Shown: positions 1 through 6,785, numbered from the stretch's first letter. The stretch: DNA of 14,719 bases from an uncultured Bacteroides sp. (GCA_934716785.1 CAKUYM010000075.1:1-14719), one strand, 5' to 3'. The notes: a model not told the origin generated them from the sequence alone. Numbers and translations: made by a program.

Positions 1-122
1 GGTTTATCCTCTGTCTCTTTACTTTCGGTATCGGATTCTTTTTCTTGCAGCCTTATATACAGGTTGCCCATGCTGCTTTCTATGAAGACTTGAAAGAAAG
101 TCGGTTGGAAGCAATGTACTAA
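1..122 (+). CDS. C-terminal end of a membrane protein (partial), possibly DUF975 family
   Basis: An open frame enters from the left edge (first full codon at base 3) and stops with TAA at 120-122, giving 39 residues. The first 15 are strongly hydrophobic (FILCLFTFGIGFFFL), consistent with the last transmembrane helix. Then comes PYIQVAHAAFYEDLKE and a charged tail. A helix followed by a P-Y-x-x-x-x-x-A-x-F-Y-E-D-L tail is what I associate with the DUF975 integral membrane family; that assignment is from memory of the family and rests on a short fragment. A rho-independent terminator follows 63 bases after the stop, so this gene ends its transcription unit. Confidence 0.6.
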   Translation, partial: FILCLFTFGIGFFFLQPYIQVAHAAFYEDLKESRLEAMY

Positions 123-185
123 TATAGCAATACTTGTCGAAGTAAAGGTTGAGACCTGAACGATAATAAATCAGTAATATGGAAG

Positions 186-223
186 AATGGAGTACGGAGA
201 AAATCTGTGCTCCATTTCTTTTT
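186..223 (+). terminator. Rho-independent terminator of the upstream membrane-protein gene
   Basis: AATGGAGTACGG (186-197) pairs with CTGTGCTCCATT (205-216) over 12 positions with two G-T pairs, around a 7-base loop, and is followed by TCTTTTT. The end of the T-run also supplies the TTTG of the trmB promoter, so termination of one gene and initiation of the next are packed together. Confidence 0.85.
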
Positions 224-251
224 GTCGGTTACATCAAAAACAGTACCTTTG
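221..251 (+). promoter_or_regulatory. Bacteroides-type promoter of trmB
   Basis: TTTG (221-224), 19 bases, then TACCTTTG (244-251), a full match to the Bacteroides vegetative promoter pattern TTTG-N19-TAnnTTTG. The expected start near 257 would leave a leader of about 16 bases before the trmB ATG. Confidence 0.8.
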
Positions 252-273
252 CAGTCATAATCAGGATTGATAT

Positions 274-1032
274 ATGGGTAAGAATAAATTAGAGAAGTTT
301 GCTGATATGGCGAGTTATCCGCATGTGTTCGAATATCCCTATTCGGCAGTAGATAACGTGCCTTTTGACATGAAAGGGAAGTGGCATGAGAAGTTTTTCA
401 AGAACGACCGTCCGATAGTGCTCGAACTGGGCTGTGGACGCGGTGAATACACTGTCGGACTGGGTAGGATGTTTCCCGAAAAGAACTTTATAGGAGTCGA
501 TATTAAAGGGGCCCGCATGTGGACCGGGGCAACGGAATCCTTGCAGGCCGGAATGAAGAACGTAGCCTTCCTGCGTACAAACATCGAAATCATCGAACGT
601 TTCTTTGCCGAAGGCGAAGTCAGCGAGATATGGCTCACTTTCTCCGACCCGCAGATGAAGAAAGCGACGAAACGGTTGACATCCACTTATTTCATGGAAA
701 GATACCGCAAGTTCCTCCAGCCGGACGGCATTATCCATCTGAAGACAGACAGTAACTTCATGTTCACTTATACCAAATACATGATAGAAGCAAACAAACT
801 TCCGGTAGAATTCATAACGGAAGATTTGTATCACTCCGACTTGGTAGATGATATCCTCGGTATCAAGACTTATTATGAACAACAATGGCTCGACCGCGGT
901 TTAAACATCAAGTATATTAAGTTCCGGCTTCCGCAAGAAGGCAAATTGCAGGAACCGGATGTAGAAATAGAGCTTGATTCTTATCGTAGCTACAACCGCA
1001 GCAAGCGCAGCGGTCTAAGCACAAGCAAATAG
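274..1032 (+). CDS. trmB: tRNA (guanine-N7-)-methyltransferase
   Basis: Transfers a methyl group from S-adenosylmethionine to N7 of guanine 46 in the variable loop of tRNAs; a soluble cytoplasmic enzyme. The 252 residues are near the usual length. The SAM-binding motif is ELGCGRGEY (51-59), followed by the acidic strand end [10 protein letters not shown] (74-83). The family's catalytic/tRNA-contacting signature, FPDPWPK in many bacteria, appears here as FSDPQMKK (123-130) with the central Asp-Pro retained. A later LKTDSN (156-161) matches the conserved T-D region near the active site. The ATG at 274 lies just behind a consensus promoter and no Shine-Dalgarno is visible. The mrp-like gene follows after 80 bases without a recognisable promoter, so the two are probably co-transcribed. 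I am confident of the family; the changed signature is probably a Bacteroidetes variant rather than loss of function. Confidence 0.93.
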   Translation: MGKNKLEKFADMASYPHVFEYPYSAVDNVPFDMKGKWHEKFFKNDRPIVLELGCGRGEYTVGLGRMFPEKNFIGVDIKGARMWTGATESLQAGMKNVAFLRTNIEIIERFFAEGEVSEIWLTFSDPQMKKATKRLTSTYFMERYRKFLQPDGIIHLKTDSNFMFTYTKYMIEANKLPVEFITEDLYHSDLVDDILGIKTYYEQQWLDRGLNIKYIKFRLPQEGKLQEPDVEIELDSYRSYNRSKRSGLSTSK

Positions 1033-1046
1033 CTTGCCGGAACAAT

Positions 1047-1063
1047 CACCGTAAGTAACGGTG
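1047..1063 (+). other. Small intergenic hairpin between trmB and the mrp-like gene
   Basis: CACCGT (1047-1052) and ACGGTG (1058-1063) form a perfect 6-bp stem around AAGTA. There is no T-run, so it is not a classical terminator. It may be a processing or mRNA-stability structure between two co-transcribed genes. It is short enough to be chance. Confidence 0.4.
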
Positions 1064-1081
1064 TCACCTGAATAATGAATT

Positions 1082-1107
1082 AAATAGTAAATCGTCAAAT
1101 AGTAAAT
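1082..1107 (+). repeat. 11-bp direct repeat just before the mrp-like start
   Basis: AAATAGTAAAT occurs at 1082-1092 and again at 1097-1107, 15 bases apart, ending 5 bases before the ATG. The A/T-rich, unpaired character suits Bacteroidetes translation initiation regions, which rarely use a Shine-Dalgarno. It could be a slippage duplication with no role. Confidence 0.5.
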
Positions 1108-1112
1108 AAAAA

Positions 1113-2213
1113 ATGGCTCTTTATCCTAAATTGATATTGGATGCATTGGCAACGGTGCGTTATCCCGGTTCGGGAAAGAACTTGGTGGAAGCGGGGATGG
1201 TGGCAGATAATCTCCGTATTGACGGAATGTCTGTCAGTTTTTCATTGATATTTGAGAAACCTACCGACCCGTTTATGAAATCAATGTTGAAGGCTGCGGA
1301 AACGGCCATTCATACATACGTGTCTCCTGATGTGCAGGTTACGATTGCGACGGAAAGCAAGCAGGCTCCCCGTCCCGAAGTGGGCAAGATGCTTCCGCAA
1401 GTGAAGAATATAATTGGTATCTCTTCCGGCAAGGGCGGAGTAGGGAAGTCTACCGTTTCCGCAAACTTGGCCGTTGCTTTGGCTAAGTTGGGTTATAAAG
1501 TAGGGTTGCTCGATGCGGATATATTCGGACCTTCCATGCCGAAGATGTTTCAGGTGGAGGATGCCCGTCCGTATGCCGAACGTATAGACGGACGCGATAT
1601 GATTATCCCTGTAGAAAAGTATGGGGTGAAGTTATTGTCTATCGGTTTCTTTGTTGACCCGGATCAGGCAACCTTGTGGCGTGGCGGAATGGCAAGCAAT
1701 GCGCTGAAACAATTGATAGGTGATGCCTTGTGGGGCGACTTGGATTATTTCCTGATTGACCTCCCCCCCGGAACGAGCGACATCCATCTGACCGTGGTTC
1801 AAACATTGGCGATGACCGGAGCGATTGTTGTCAGCACTCCGCAGGCAGTGGCTTTGGCAGATGCCCGTAAAGGAATCAATATGTTTACCAACGATAAGGT
1901 AAATGTACCTATTCTCGGTCTGGTTGAGAATATGGCTTGGTTTACACCTGCCGAACTTCCGGAAAACAAATATTATATCTTCGGCAAAGAAGGCGCGAAG
2001 CGGTTGGCCGAAGAGATGAATGTCCCTTTGCTTGGGCAGATTCCTATCGTGCAGAGCATTTGCGAGGGCGGAGATAACGGTACACCGGTTGCATTGGATG
2101 AAAATACTGTTACCGGACGTGCATTCCTGTCGTTGGCAGCAAGTGTCGTACGTCAGGTAGACCGCAGGAATATCGAAATGGCTCCTACCAAGATTGTAGA
2201 AATGCATAAATAA
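1113..2213 (+). CDS. Mrp/NBP35-family P-loop ATPase (putative Fe-S carrier) lacking CxxC
   Basis: Mrp/ApbC proteins are cytoplasmic deviant-Walker ATPases thought to carry and deliver Fe-S clusters. This 366-residue protein has an N-terminal DUF59/MIP18-like domain (about 5-80), a linker, and the ATPase domain: GKGGVGKST (106-114) with the signature lysine of the MinD/Mrp class, [12 protein letters not shown] (134-145) as switch I, and DLPPGTSD (216-223) as Walker B/switch II. Where canonical members carry a CxxC after ENM-x-x-F, this one reads [20 protein letters not shown] (272-291) without cysteine; the whole protein has only one Cys, near the C terminus. So it cannot bridge a cluster across a dimer in the known way. 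I recall the same replacement in other Bacteroidetes homologues. The start is preceded by A-rich sequence. Transcription probably comes from the trmB promoter. Confidence 0.92.
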   Translation: MALYPKLILDALATVRYPGSGKNLVEAGMVADNLRIDGMSVSFSLIFEKPTDPFMKSMLKAAETAIHTYVSPDVQVTIATESKQAPRPEVGKMLPQVKNIIGISSGKGGVGKSTVSANLAVALAKLGYKVGLLDADIFGPSMPKMFQVEDARPYAERIDGRDMIIPVEKYGVKLLSIGFFVDPDQATLWRGGMASNALKQLIGDALWGDLDYFLIDLPPGTSDIHLTVVQTLAMTGAIVVSTPQAVALADARKGINMFTNDKVNVPILGLVENMAWFTPAELPENKYYIFGKEGAKRLAEEMNVPLLGQIPIVQSICEGGDNGTPVALDENTVTGRAFLSLAASVVRQVDRRNIEMAPTKIVEMHK

Positions 2214-2268
2214 GAGAGGGGCATAATACCCTGATTGAAAAGATTTGAGGATGCCAAAACTCTCTTTT

Positions 2269-2322
2269 TTTAAGAAGTTCACCCCCATTACAACTTTCTG
2301 TAATGGGGGTGAACTTTTTAAA
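2269..2322 (+). terminator. Very long stem-loop terminator between the convergent mrp-like and TlpA-like genes
   Basis: The arms 2275-2292 and 2299-2316 are perfectly complementary over 18 bp (core ACCCCCATTACA / TGTAATGGGGGT) around the loop ACTTTC, and pairing can continue to about 24 bp (2269-2322) with one G-T pair. TTTTT at 2315-2319 supplies the T-run for rightward transcription. Leftward transcription of the TlpA-like gene would meet the same stem, but the bases after it form a weaker tract, so its use in that direction is an inference. Confidence 0.8.
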
Positions 2323-2373
2323 TCGGGCATTATGGTACACCCTCATTTTATGCAGTTCTTTCTCGTAGAATGA

Positions 2374-4281
2374 CTACTTGTCCAACGCCTCTATCAGTTT
2401 CTTTTTCATCGTGTCCACTCCGGGGAATCCGGTATGTTGATAAACCGTATTGCCTTTACGGTCGATGATAAAATAAGTCGGTACTCCCTGAACGTTGAAT
2501 TTCTCCGCCAGATACCTCCATTGGTCGTTTGTCACACGGAAATGCTCACCATGCACATCGGGTATCATGTTTAGCCAAGCTCCTTTGGGTGAATTTTCTC
2601 CAGCTATATATACATAAAGGATATCCTTGTCTTTCAATTCCTCCTTCATCGGAATCATAGCTTTGTTGGCTATTCTGCAAGGGCCGCACCAAGTAGCCCA
2701 AAAATCTACCAACAATACTTGTCCCTCAAACCGGGAGATGATGGCAGAGAAGAGCTGTTCGTTGTCCACTTCGCCTACCTCATTGATTTTATACCCGGTT
2801 TTCTGTCTGTTCAGTTCCATCTTCTTGAGCAGTTTCTCGTTGAGAGCCGTCAGTATGTTTTTGTAGGCGGGTGACGGCAATGCTTCGAGCGTAGCTATCT
2901 GTCCGTCAGTCAATGGCGTGAAATCCTCAATCGGGCGATAGCATCGGTGGGCTTCCATCATTTGGAACAGAAGTCCTTCGTTTGTTCCCAGATGCTTTGC
3001 CAAGATATCTTTTGAGGAATTGAATATCCCTACCCCGTATGCATATTCCGGTGCATACAAATCTGCCGGTGCGTTGAGAGTCAATTCTTTGAGTATATCA
3101 AAGTAATTCTCAGGGAATTCAATGATTGTATTCTCGTAATATTCTTTGGCTTGCTCTCTGTTCAACTTCTGTCCGGCGACATGTGCGCGCCTCAGAATTT
3201 CTTTACCCATGAAAAGCCCGATAGCTGTGGTGATATCCGTATTGGCCTTCAGTACTTCCTTGGCGGCAGGGCTGAGGTGGCTCTCTTCTATCTGTCTATA
3301 AAGGTCGTTTCGCTTTTCTATGAAATAGTCCTTTATTCCATTTATATCTTTTCCGATTACTTCATTTACAGTTTTCTCCGGATCGCCGGCCAAATTAGTT
3401 TGGATGGTATTGTCCGCCAGTTCCTGTTGCAATTCCGCCAAATACCCGTTATAGTAAGCCTTCTTTCCATAAGGCTTGCCATCTTTCTGCAAGTGCGATT
3501 GCAAGCGCGTACATTCGGGTGTGTTGATGATTATCGAGCATTCTTTTCCCGGAGCCAATAAACAAGGAATTTGAGCGAACGGAAGAGCGAGTGTTGCCGG
3601 GGTTACTGTAATGACATCAGTCTCAATGCGGAAAGTCCCATCTTCATTAATGCTTACCTCTTCGGCAAAGTTCAGCCATCTGATCGGGTCGTTCAGATAC
3701 AGTTTGCCCGATGCCGGCATCTCTTTCTTAAAGCCGAGCACCCGTCCTGTCAGTATGGCTTTATTGTATGTGAGTTCCGGTGCAGGCAGTTGCCCCTTCT
3801 TATTAATCTTATGGATTATCGCATCCTTAGGTAACGATGCTTTACGAAAACTCTTCTCGTCGAGCTGTATTCCCCATATCTTATATGCTCCGTCAAAGTC
3901 ACCTTCGGAGAAGTCAAGACTGGTCACGTTCTCCGGTATAGGAGGGAAAAGCAGTTGAAACTCCGCCTCGCCGGATTCCGGCATCCAGAACTCCTTGTCC
4001 AATGTGATGCCTACTCCTTTGCGGATAGGATAAAGCGCTCCGTTTTCATCTTTCAGAAAACTGCCCGTTGCTATTTTTATCCAATATTTAGGACGATAGT
4101 AGGCTTTTACGAATACGGTAGTAACCGTGTCGCTCATGACAATTTTGTCAATTTCGATACTGTTGGAACTCCATGCAAGAAAAGGAGGACGCTCAATAAC
4201 TCTGTCTTTGGCTTGTACTGTGCAAACTGTGCAGAGTATCAAACCGATAATCCATGCAAATCTTCTCATATAAAATAGCAT
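2374..4281 (-). CDS. Exported TlpA-like thioredoxin-fold protein with a long N-terminal region
   Basis: The 635 residues begin with a signal sequence (RRFAWIIGLILCTVCTVQA, about 6-24, then KDRV), giving a periplasmic or outer-surface protein. Residues 30-260 look beta-rich, 280-500 largely helical, and the last 130 are a TlpA/thioredoxin domain: VDFWATWCGPC (525-535) with C532 and C535, and the cis-proline loop GVPTYFIID (P601). The likely role is a thiol-disulfide exchange enzyme in the envelope; substrate unknown. Two in-frame ATGs lie at 4281 and 4269. A -7-like TATATTTG at 4300-4293 would place the RNA start only a few bases before the first, so the second (MRRFAW, a cleaner signal peptide) may be the true start. 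It lies 175 bases downstream of the M56-TonB gene on the same strand, which suggests, but does not prove, a shared envelope job. Confidence 0.88.
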   Translation of the reverse strand: MLFYMRRFAWIIGLILCTVCTVQAKDRVIERPPFLAWSSNSIEIDKIVMSDTVTTVFVKAYYRPKYWIKIATGSFLKDENGALYPIRKGVGITLDKEFWMPESGEAEFQLLFPPIPENVTSLDFSEGDFDGAYKIWGIQLDEKSFRKASLPKDAIIHKINKKGQLPAPELTYNKAILTGRVLGFKKEMPASGKLYLNDPIRWLNFAEEVSINEDGTFRIETDVITVTPATLALPFAQIPCLLAPGKECSIIINTPECTRLQSHLQKDGKPYGKKAYYNGYLAELQQELADNTIQTNLAGDPEKTVNEVIGKDINGIKDYFIEKRNDLYRQIEESHLSPAAKEVLKANTDITTAIGLFMGKEILRRAHVAGQKLNREQAKEYYENTIIEFPENYFDILKELTLNAPADLYAPEYAYGVGIFNSSKDILAKHLGTNEGLLFQMMEAHRCYRPIEDFTPLTDGQIATLEALPSPAYKNILTALNEKLLKKMELNRQKTGYKINEVGEVDNEQLFSAIISRFEGQVLLVDFWATWCGPCRIANKAMIPMKEELKDKDILYVYIAGENSPKGAWLNMIPDVHGEHFRVTNDQWRYLAEKFNVQGVPTYFIIDRKGNTVYQHTGFPGVDTMKKKLIEALDK

Positions 4282-4292
4282 TTAGTACTTGA

Positions 4293-4300
4293 CAAATATA
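4293..4300 (-). promoter_or_regulatory. Possible -7 box upstream of the TlpA-like gene
   Basis: On the minus strand TATATTTG matches the Bacteroides -7 element TAnnTTTG. The expected -33 position, 19 bases upstream, reads AAGG rather than TTTG, so the promoter is at best weak or regulated. If used, it favours the ATG at 4269. Confidence 0.45.
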
Positions 4301-4398
4301 GGAATATTCTTGTAACTATCCTTGTGAAAGTAGAAAAAACAACTTTTTGGGGGGGTGACGAAGTTAGCGTTTCCTATCGGTGAGGTTGATGCTCTCCA

Positions 4399-4447
4399 CC
4401 GGTGAACGCCCCGTTCCCCATTGGCGGGGAGGGGGACGCGGCACCGG
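4399..4447. repeat. GC-rich nested palindrome, REP-like, downstream of the M56-TonB gene
   Basis: Outer arms CCGGTG (4399-4404) and CACCGG (4442-4447) enclose CGCCCC (4407-4412) against GGGG/CG (4432-4438) and an inner TCCCC (4415-4419) against GGGGA (4426-4430) with loop ATTGGC. The 49 bases are far richer in G+C than their surroundings. The first outer arm also sits in the palindrome CACCGGTG (4397-4404). There is no T-run, so it is a poor classical terminator, though it could stabilise the 3' end of the M56-TonB mRNA. Position (intergenic, just past a stop codon) and shape fit a REP-type repeat. Repetition elsewhere cannot be tested within this window. Confidence 0.6.
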
Positions 4448-4456
4448 GAAAATGAA

Positions 4457-6205
4457 TTATTGTAGACGGAATGTGATGGGAAGGGTGTATTCTACGGCAA
4501 CCGCTTGTCCGCGTTGCAGCCCCGGTTCCCATTTCGGCATATTACTTACTACGCGAATAGCTTCCGCGTCAAGCGACGGAGATATACTGCGCAATACTTT
4601 TATATTGGATATGTCACCGTCTTTGTCGACAATCATTTGTATGATAACTCTGCCTTGTTCCTTGTTCTTCTGGGCAATAACCGGATATTTGATGCTTCTG
4701 GCAAGATATCTCATCAAGCCCGCAGTTCCGCCGGGGAATTTGGGCATTGTCTCTACTGCTGTGAATACAGCCCCTGCATCACCGGCTTTTGTGCTTACTA
4801 AATCAGGATTGGCATCTTCCTTTGAGTCATAGGCAACCACAACGACCTCTTCCATGGCAGATTGTTTTACCTCTTCCGCTTTCGGAGGTTCAGGACCGGT
4901 CAGTCTGAACATAACAGGCACTGTGAATCTCACATTTACCGCTTCACCTCTTTGTTTGCCCGGTTCCCATTTCGGCATGACGGTAATTACACGCACCGCT
5001 TCCCTGTCCAAATAAGGATCCACGCTCCGCACAACTTTTGCGTTATCTATGCTTCCGTCTTTTTTTACTACGAAGGATACGATAACACGTCCCTGTATGC
5101 CTTTGGCATGTGCTTCAGCCGGATATTTGATATTCTGTGAAAGATATTTCATCAAGGCGTTCATTCCTCCGGGGAATTTCGGCATTACCTCTACAACTTC
5201 AAATACGACAGAGTCCGGCACACTTTTGCCGTGAGTCTCCAGTGCCTTTTCCATCTTTTCATTCTGCGGAAGAGCCGTCTTTTGAATCTCTTTAGCAAAT
5301 TTCTCTGTGGTACGTGCCACCGTTTCGATGTTGCTGACAATCATCAGCAAGGCGGCCAAGGGGATAAACATCAAGTATTTAGTTCTCCCGATTTCTTTAG
5401 TTCTTCGTTTGTTCATCATTTTAATACGGTTTTTGAGTGGTAAAACATTGAAACTATTTGATAAATTTGCTGCAGCCTTGTGATGTGCCAGTCCCAACAG
5501 ATGGTACTGATATGATTTACAGTCATGTCCTGTCTCCAATACCCGGCGGTCTGCCATATATTCGAGATTTCCTCTGACTTCTCGTTTCATCAGCCATGCA
5601 AACGGGTTGAACCAGCAGAATATGCACATCAACTCACTGAGCAGCACGTCTACCGAATGATATTGGCGGGCGTGTGTCTCCTCGTGAGTGATGACTTCAC
5701 TGATTTCAGATTCCGTATGTGCCTGTGGATGAATGAATATCCATCGGAAGAAAGAGAACGGACCGTTTTCTCTCTTTAAAAGATGTACGCGTACTCCTTG
5801 CACAGTGCTTTTCCTGCACCGGATGTGCAGGTGTATGATACTGCCCAATTGCATAAAGAAGCGTATGGCAAGGAATAATACTCCGCTCCAATAGGCGGTT
5901 CTCATAAGGAGCATGAGTAGTTCCTGCCGGCTCATCGCCGGTTCTTGTTGCGGAGTGATGACCTGTTCCGGAAGTATGATTGTTGCATAAAGGTCGGCCA
6001 TAGCCAACATGGGTTCATGTGACTTGATCCATCCTTGAATATTCAGCAAAGGATAAAGCAAGGAGATGGCAAAGAAACACAACAAAGCTACCCGACGCCA
6101 ATGGAAGAAGGTGTCTTTATAGAAAAACAGCCGATAGAATGCGTAGAATAGTACTATTGCTACATTCACCTTTAGAAAATAGGCTAATTCCGGAGTCATG
6201 GTCAT
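4457..6205 (-). CDS. BlaR1-like M56 membrane metallopeptidase fused to two TonB C-terminal domains
   Basis: The 582-residue inner-membrane protein has helices near 8-28, 36-55, 103-121 and 277-293. The M56 zinc-protease domain lies in the cytoplasmic part between helices 3 and 4: HEETH (174-178) and the downstream ligand region GNLEYMAD (212-219). After helix 4 the periplasmic part has no penicillin-sensor domain; it has two TonB_C repeats instead, about 341-435 and 487-582, each starting MPKFPGG and containing MPKWEPG. Between them lies MEEVVVVAYD (451-460). The BlaI-type repressor gene sits 12 bases upstream, so they form an operon: by analogy with BlaR1/MecR1 a periplasmic signal would switch on the protease and remove the repressor. 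The signal is unknown; TonB domains suggest contact with outer-membrane or envelope partners. MTMTPEL offers a second ATG two codons later. Confidence 0.9.
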   Translation of the reverse strand: MTMTPELAYFLKVNVAIVLFYAFYRLFFYKDTFFHWRRVALLCFFAISLLYPLLNIQGWIKSHEPMLAMADLYATIILPEQVITPQQEPAMSRQELLMLLMRTAYWSGVLFLAIRFFMQLGSIIHLHIRCRKSTVQGVRVHLLKRENGPFSFFRWIFIHPQAHTESEISEVITHEETHARQYHSVDVLLSELMCIFCWFNPFAWLMKREVRGNLEYMADRRVLETGHDCKSYQYHLLGLAHHKAAANLSNSFNVLPLKNRIKMMNKRRTKEIGRTKYLMFIPLAALLMIVSNIETVARTTEKFAKEIQKTALPQNEKMEKALETHGKSVPDSVVFEVVEVMPKFPGGMNALMKYLSQNIKYPAEAHAKGIQGRVIVSFVVKKDGSIDNAKVVRSVDPYLDREAVRVITVMPKWEPGKQRGEAVNVRFTVPVMFRLTGPEPPKAEEVKQSAMEEVVVVAYDSKEDANPDLVSTKAGDAGAVFTAVETMPKFPGGTAGLMRYLARSIKYPVIAQKNKEQGRVIIQMIVDKDGDISNIKVLRSISPSLDAEAIRVVSNMPKWEPGLQRGQAVAVEYTLPITFRLQ

Positions 6206-6217
6206 GTATGTTTTCTG

Positions 6218-6583
6218 TTAATCTTCTTTTCCCTTTTCAATCAGGTCGATGATATCTTTCAGGTCATCCGCCGAAATCTTCCGGTCCTTGGCAAAGAAAG
6301 AAACCATTTCCTTATAAGAGTTCTCGAAATAGTTGCGCACCACGCCACTCATGAAGTTGCGTTTATACTCGTTTTCTCGAATGGCGGGAGTATACAGATA
6401 AGTATTCCCCACACGCTTGGCGGTGACATACCCTTTCCGTTCAAGGTTTTTCACGATAGACGCTACTGTGGTGTACGGTGGAGCAGGTTGCGTATACTTG
6501 GCTACTATGTCTTTTACGAAACAGCTCTGTAACTCCCAAATGTAGATCATTACTTCTTCTTCTTGTATAGTTAACTTTTCCAT
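6218..6583 (-). CDS. BlaI/MecI/CopY-family winged-helix transcriptional repressor
   Basis: The 121 residues match the family length. The N-terminal winged helix (about 4-70) has the recognition region PPYTTVASIVKNLERKGYV (35-53) and a wing KRVGNTYLY (57-65); the C-terminal part (70-118) is the helical dimerisation and cleavage domain, ending DDLKDIIDLIEKG. Family members bind operator dyads as dimers and are inactivated when the partner M56 protease triggers their cleavage. In MecI/BlaI the cut is Asn-Phe in an LNFAK context; by my alignment this protein reads SFFAK (95-99), so the scissile Asn is a Phe. A perfect dyad in its own promoter indicates autorepression. With no beta-lactamase nearby, a role in beta-lactam resistance is not supported. 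Confidence 0.92.
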   Translation of the reverse strand: MEKLTIQEEEVMIYIWELQSCFVKDIVAKYTQPAPPYTTVASIVKNLERKGYVTAKRVGNTYLYTPAIRENEYKRNFMSGVVRNYFENSYKEMVSFFAKDRKISADDLKDIIDLIEKGKED

Positions 6584-6612
6584 GGATATATTGTTTAATT
6601 ACGAATACTTTG

Positions 6613-6642
6613 CAAATCTACGAATTATTCGTAAATATGCAA
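6613..6642 (-). promoter_or_regulatory. Promoter of the BlaI-type repressor operon
   Basis: On the minus strand TTG (6642-6640), 19 bases, then TAGATTTG (6620-6613), a good Bacteroides promoter. The predicted RNA start near 6606 gives a leader of about 23 bases. Confidence 0.75.
6619..6633. promoter_or_regulatory. Likely BlaI-type operator in the repressor promoter
   Basis: TACGAAT-T-ATTCGTA is a perfect 15-base dyad lying in the spacer and overlapping the first bases of the -7 box. A third copy of the half-site, TTACGAATA (6599-6607), lies near the predicted RNA start and is the exact reverse complement of TATTCGTAA (6626-6634). Binding here would block RNA polymerase. BlaI-family operators are dyads of TACA/TGTA type in Gram-positives, so TACGA/TCGTA is a plausible variant. 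The regulator assignment is inference from position. Confidence 0.65.
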
Positions 6643-6732
6643 TAGTTAGTCAGTTAATAATCCTAAATGCTCGTGTGTTGTAATAATAGCTGTTTTTATA
6701 ACCCTTATACGAGAAATAGAGTTTAAAGAACT

Positions 6733-6763
6733 TTTGTATTTTGAAATAAATGAAATATATTTG
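6733..6763 (+). promoter_or_regulatory. Promoter of the beta-barrel protein gene
   Basis: TTTG (6733-6736), 19 bases, then TATATTTG (6756-6763): a complete match to the Bacteroides consensus. The RNA would start near 6769 and carry a leader of about 140 bases. Confidence 0.8.
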
Positions 6764-6785
6764 CAATTACGAAACATAGTTAAAT

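Noticed and set aside
289..885. 198-codon open frame on the minus strand inside trmB
   Set aside because: Shadow of trmB: no promoter, no recognisable domain, and it lies entirely antisense to a clear enzyme gene.
1632..2330. 232-codon minus-strand frame across the mrp-like gene and the terminator
   Set aside because: Antisense to conserved Walker B coding and runs through the terminator stem; the protein has no family features.
4355..4363. GTGACGAAG here is complementary to CTTCGTCAC at 14651-14659, suggesting paired mobile-element ends 10 kb apart
   Set aside because: Only 9 bases match, and housekeeping genes lie between; chance is the simpler explanation.
4380..4832. 150-codon plus-strand frame that starts in the GC-rich palindrome
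   Set aside because: Translation of the repeat plus the antisense of the TonB domains; its RPVPHWRGGGRG stretch is the sort of peptide produced when REP-like DNA is translated.
4457..6583. Beta-lactam resistance operon (blaI-blaR1)
   Set aside because: There is no beta-lactamase or PBP gene nearby, and the M56 protein lacks the penicillin-sensor domain.
6669..6713. CTCGT ... ACGAG inverted pair in the repressor/barrel intergenic region
   Set aside because: Five-base arms about 35 bases apart in A/T-rich DNA are expected by chance.
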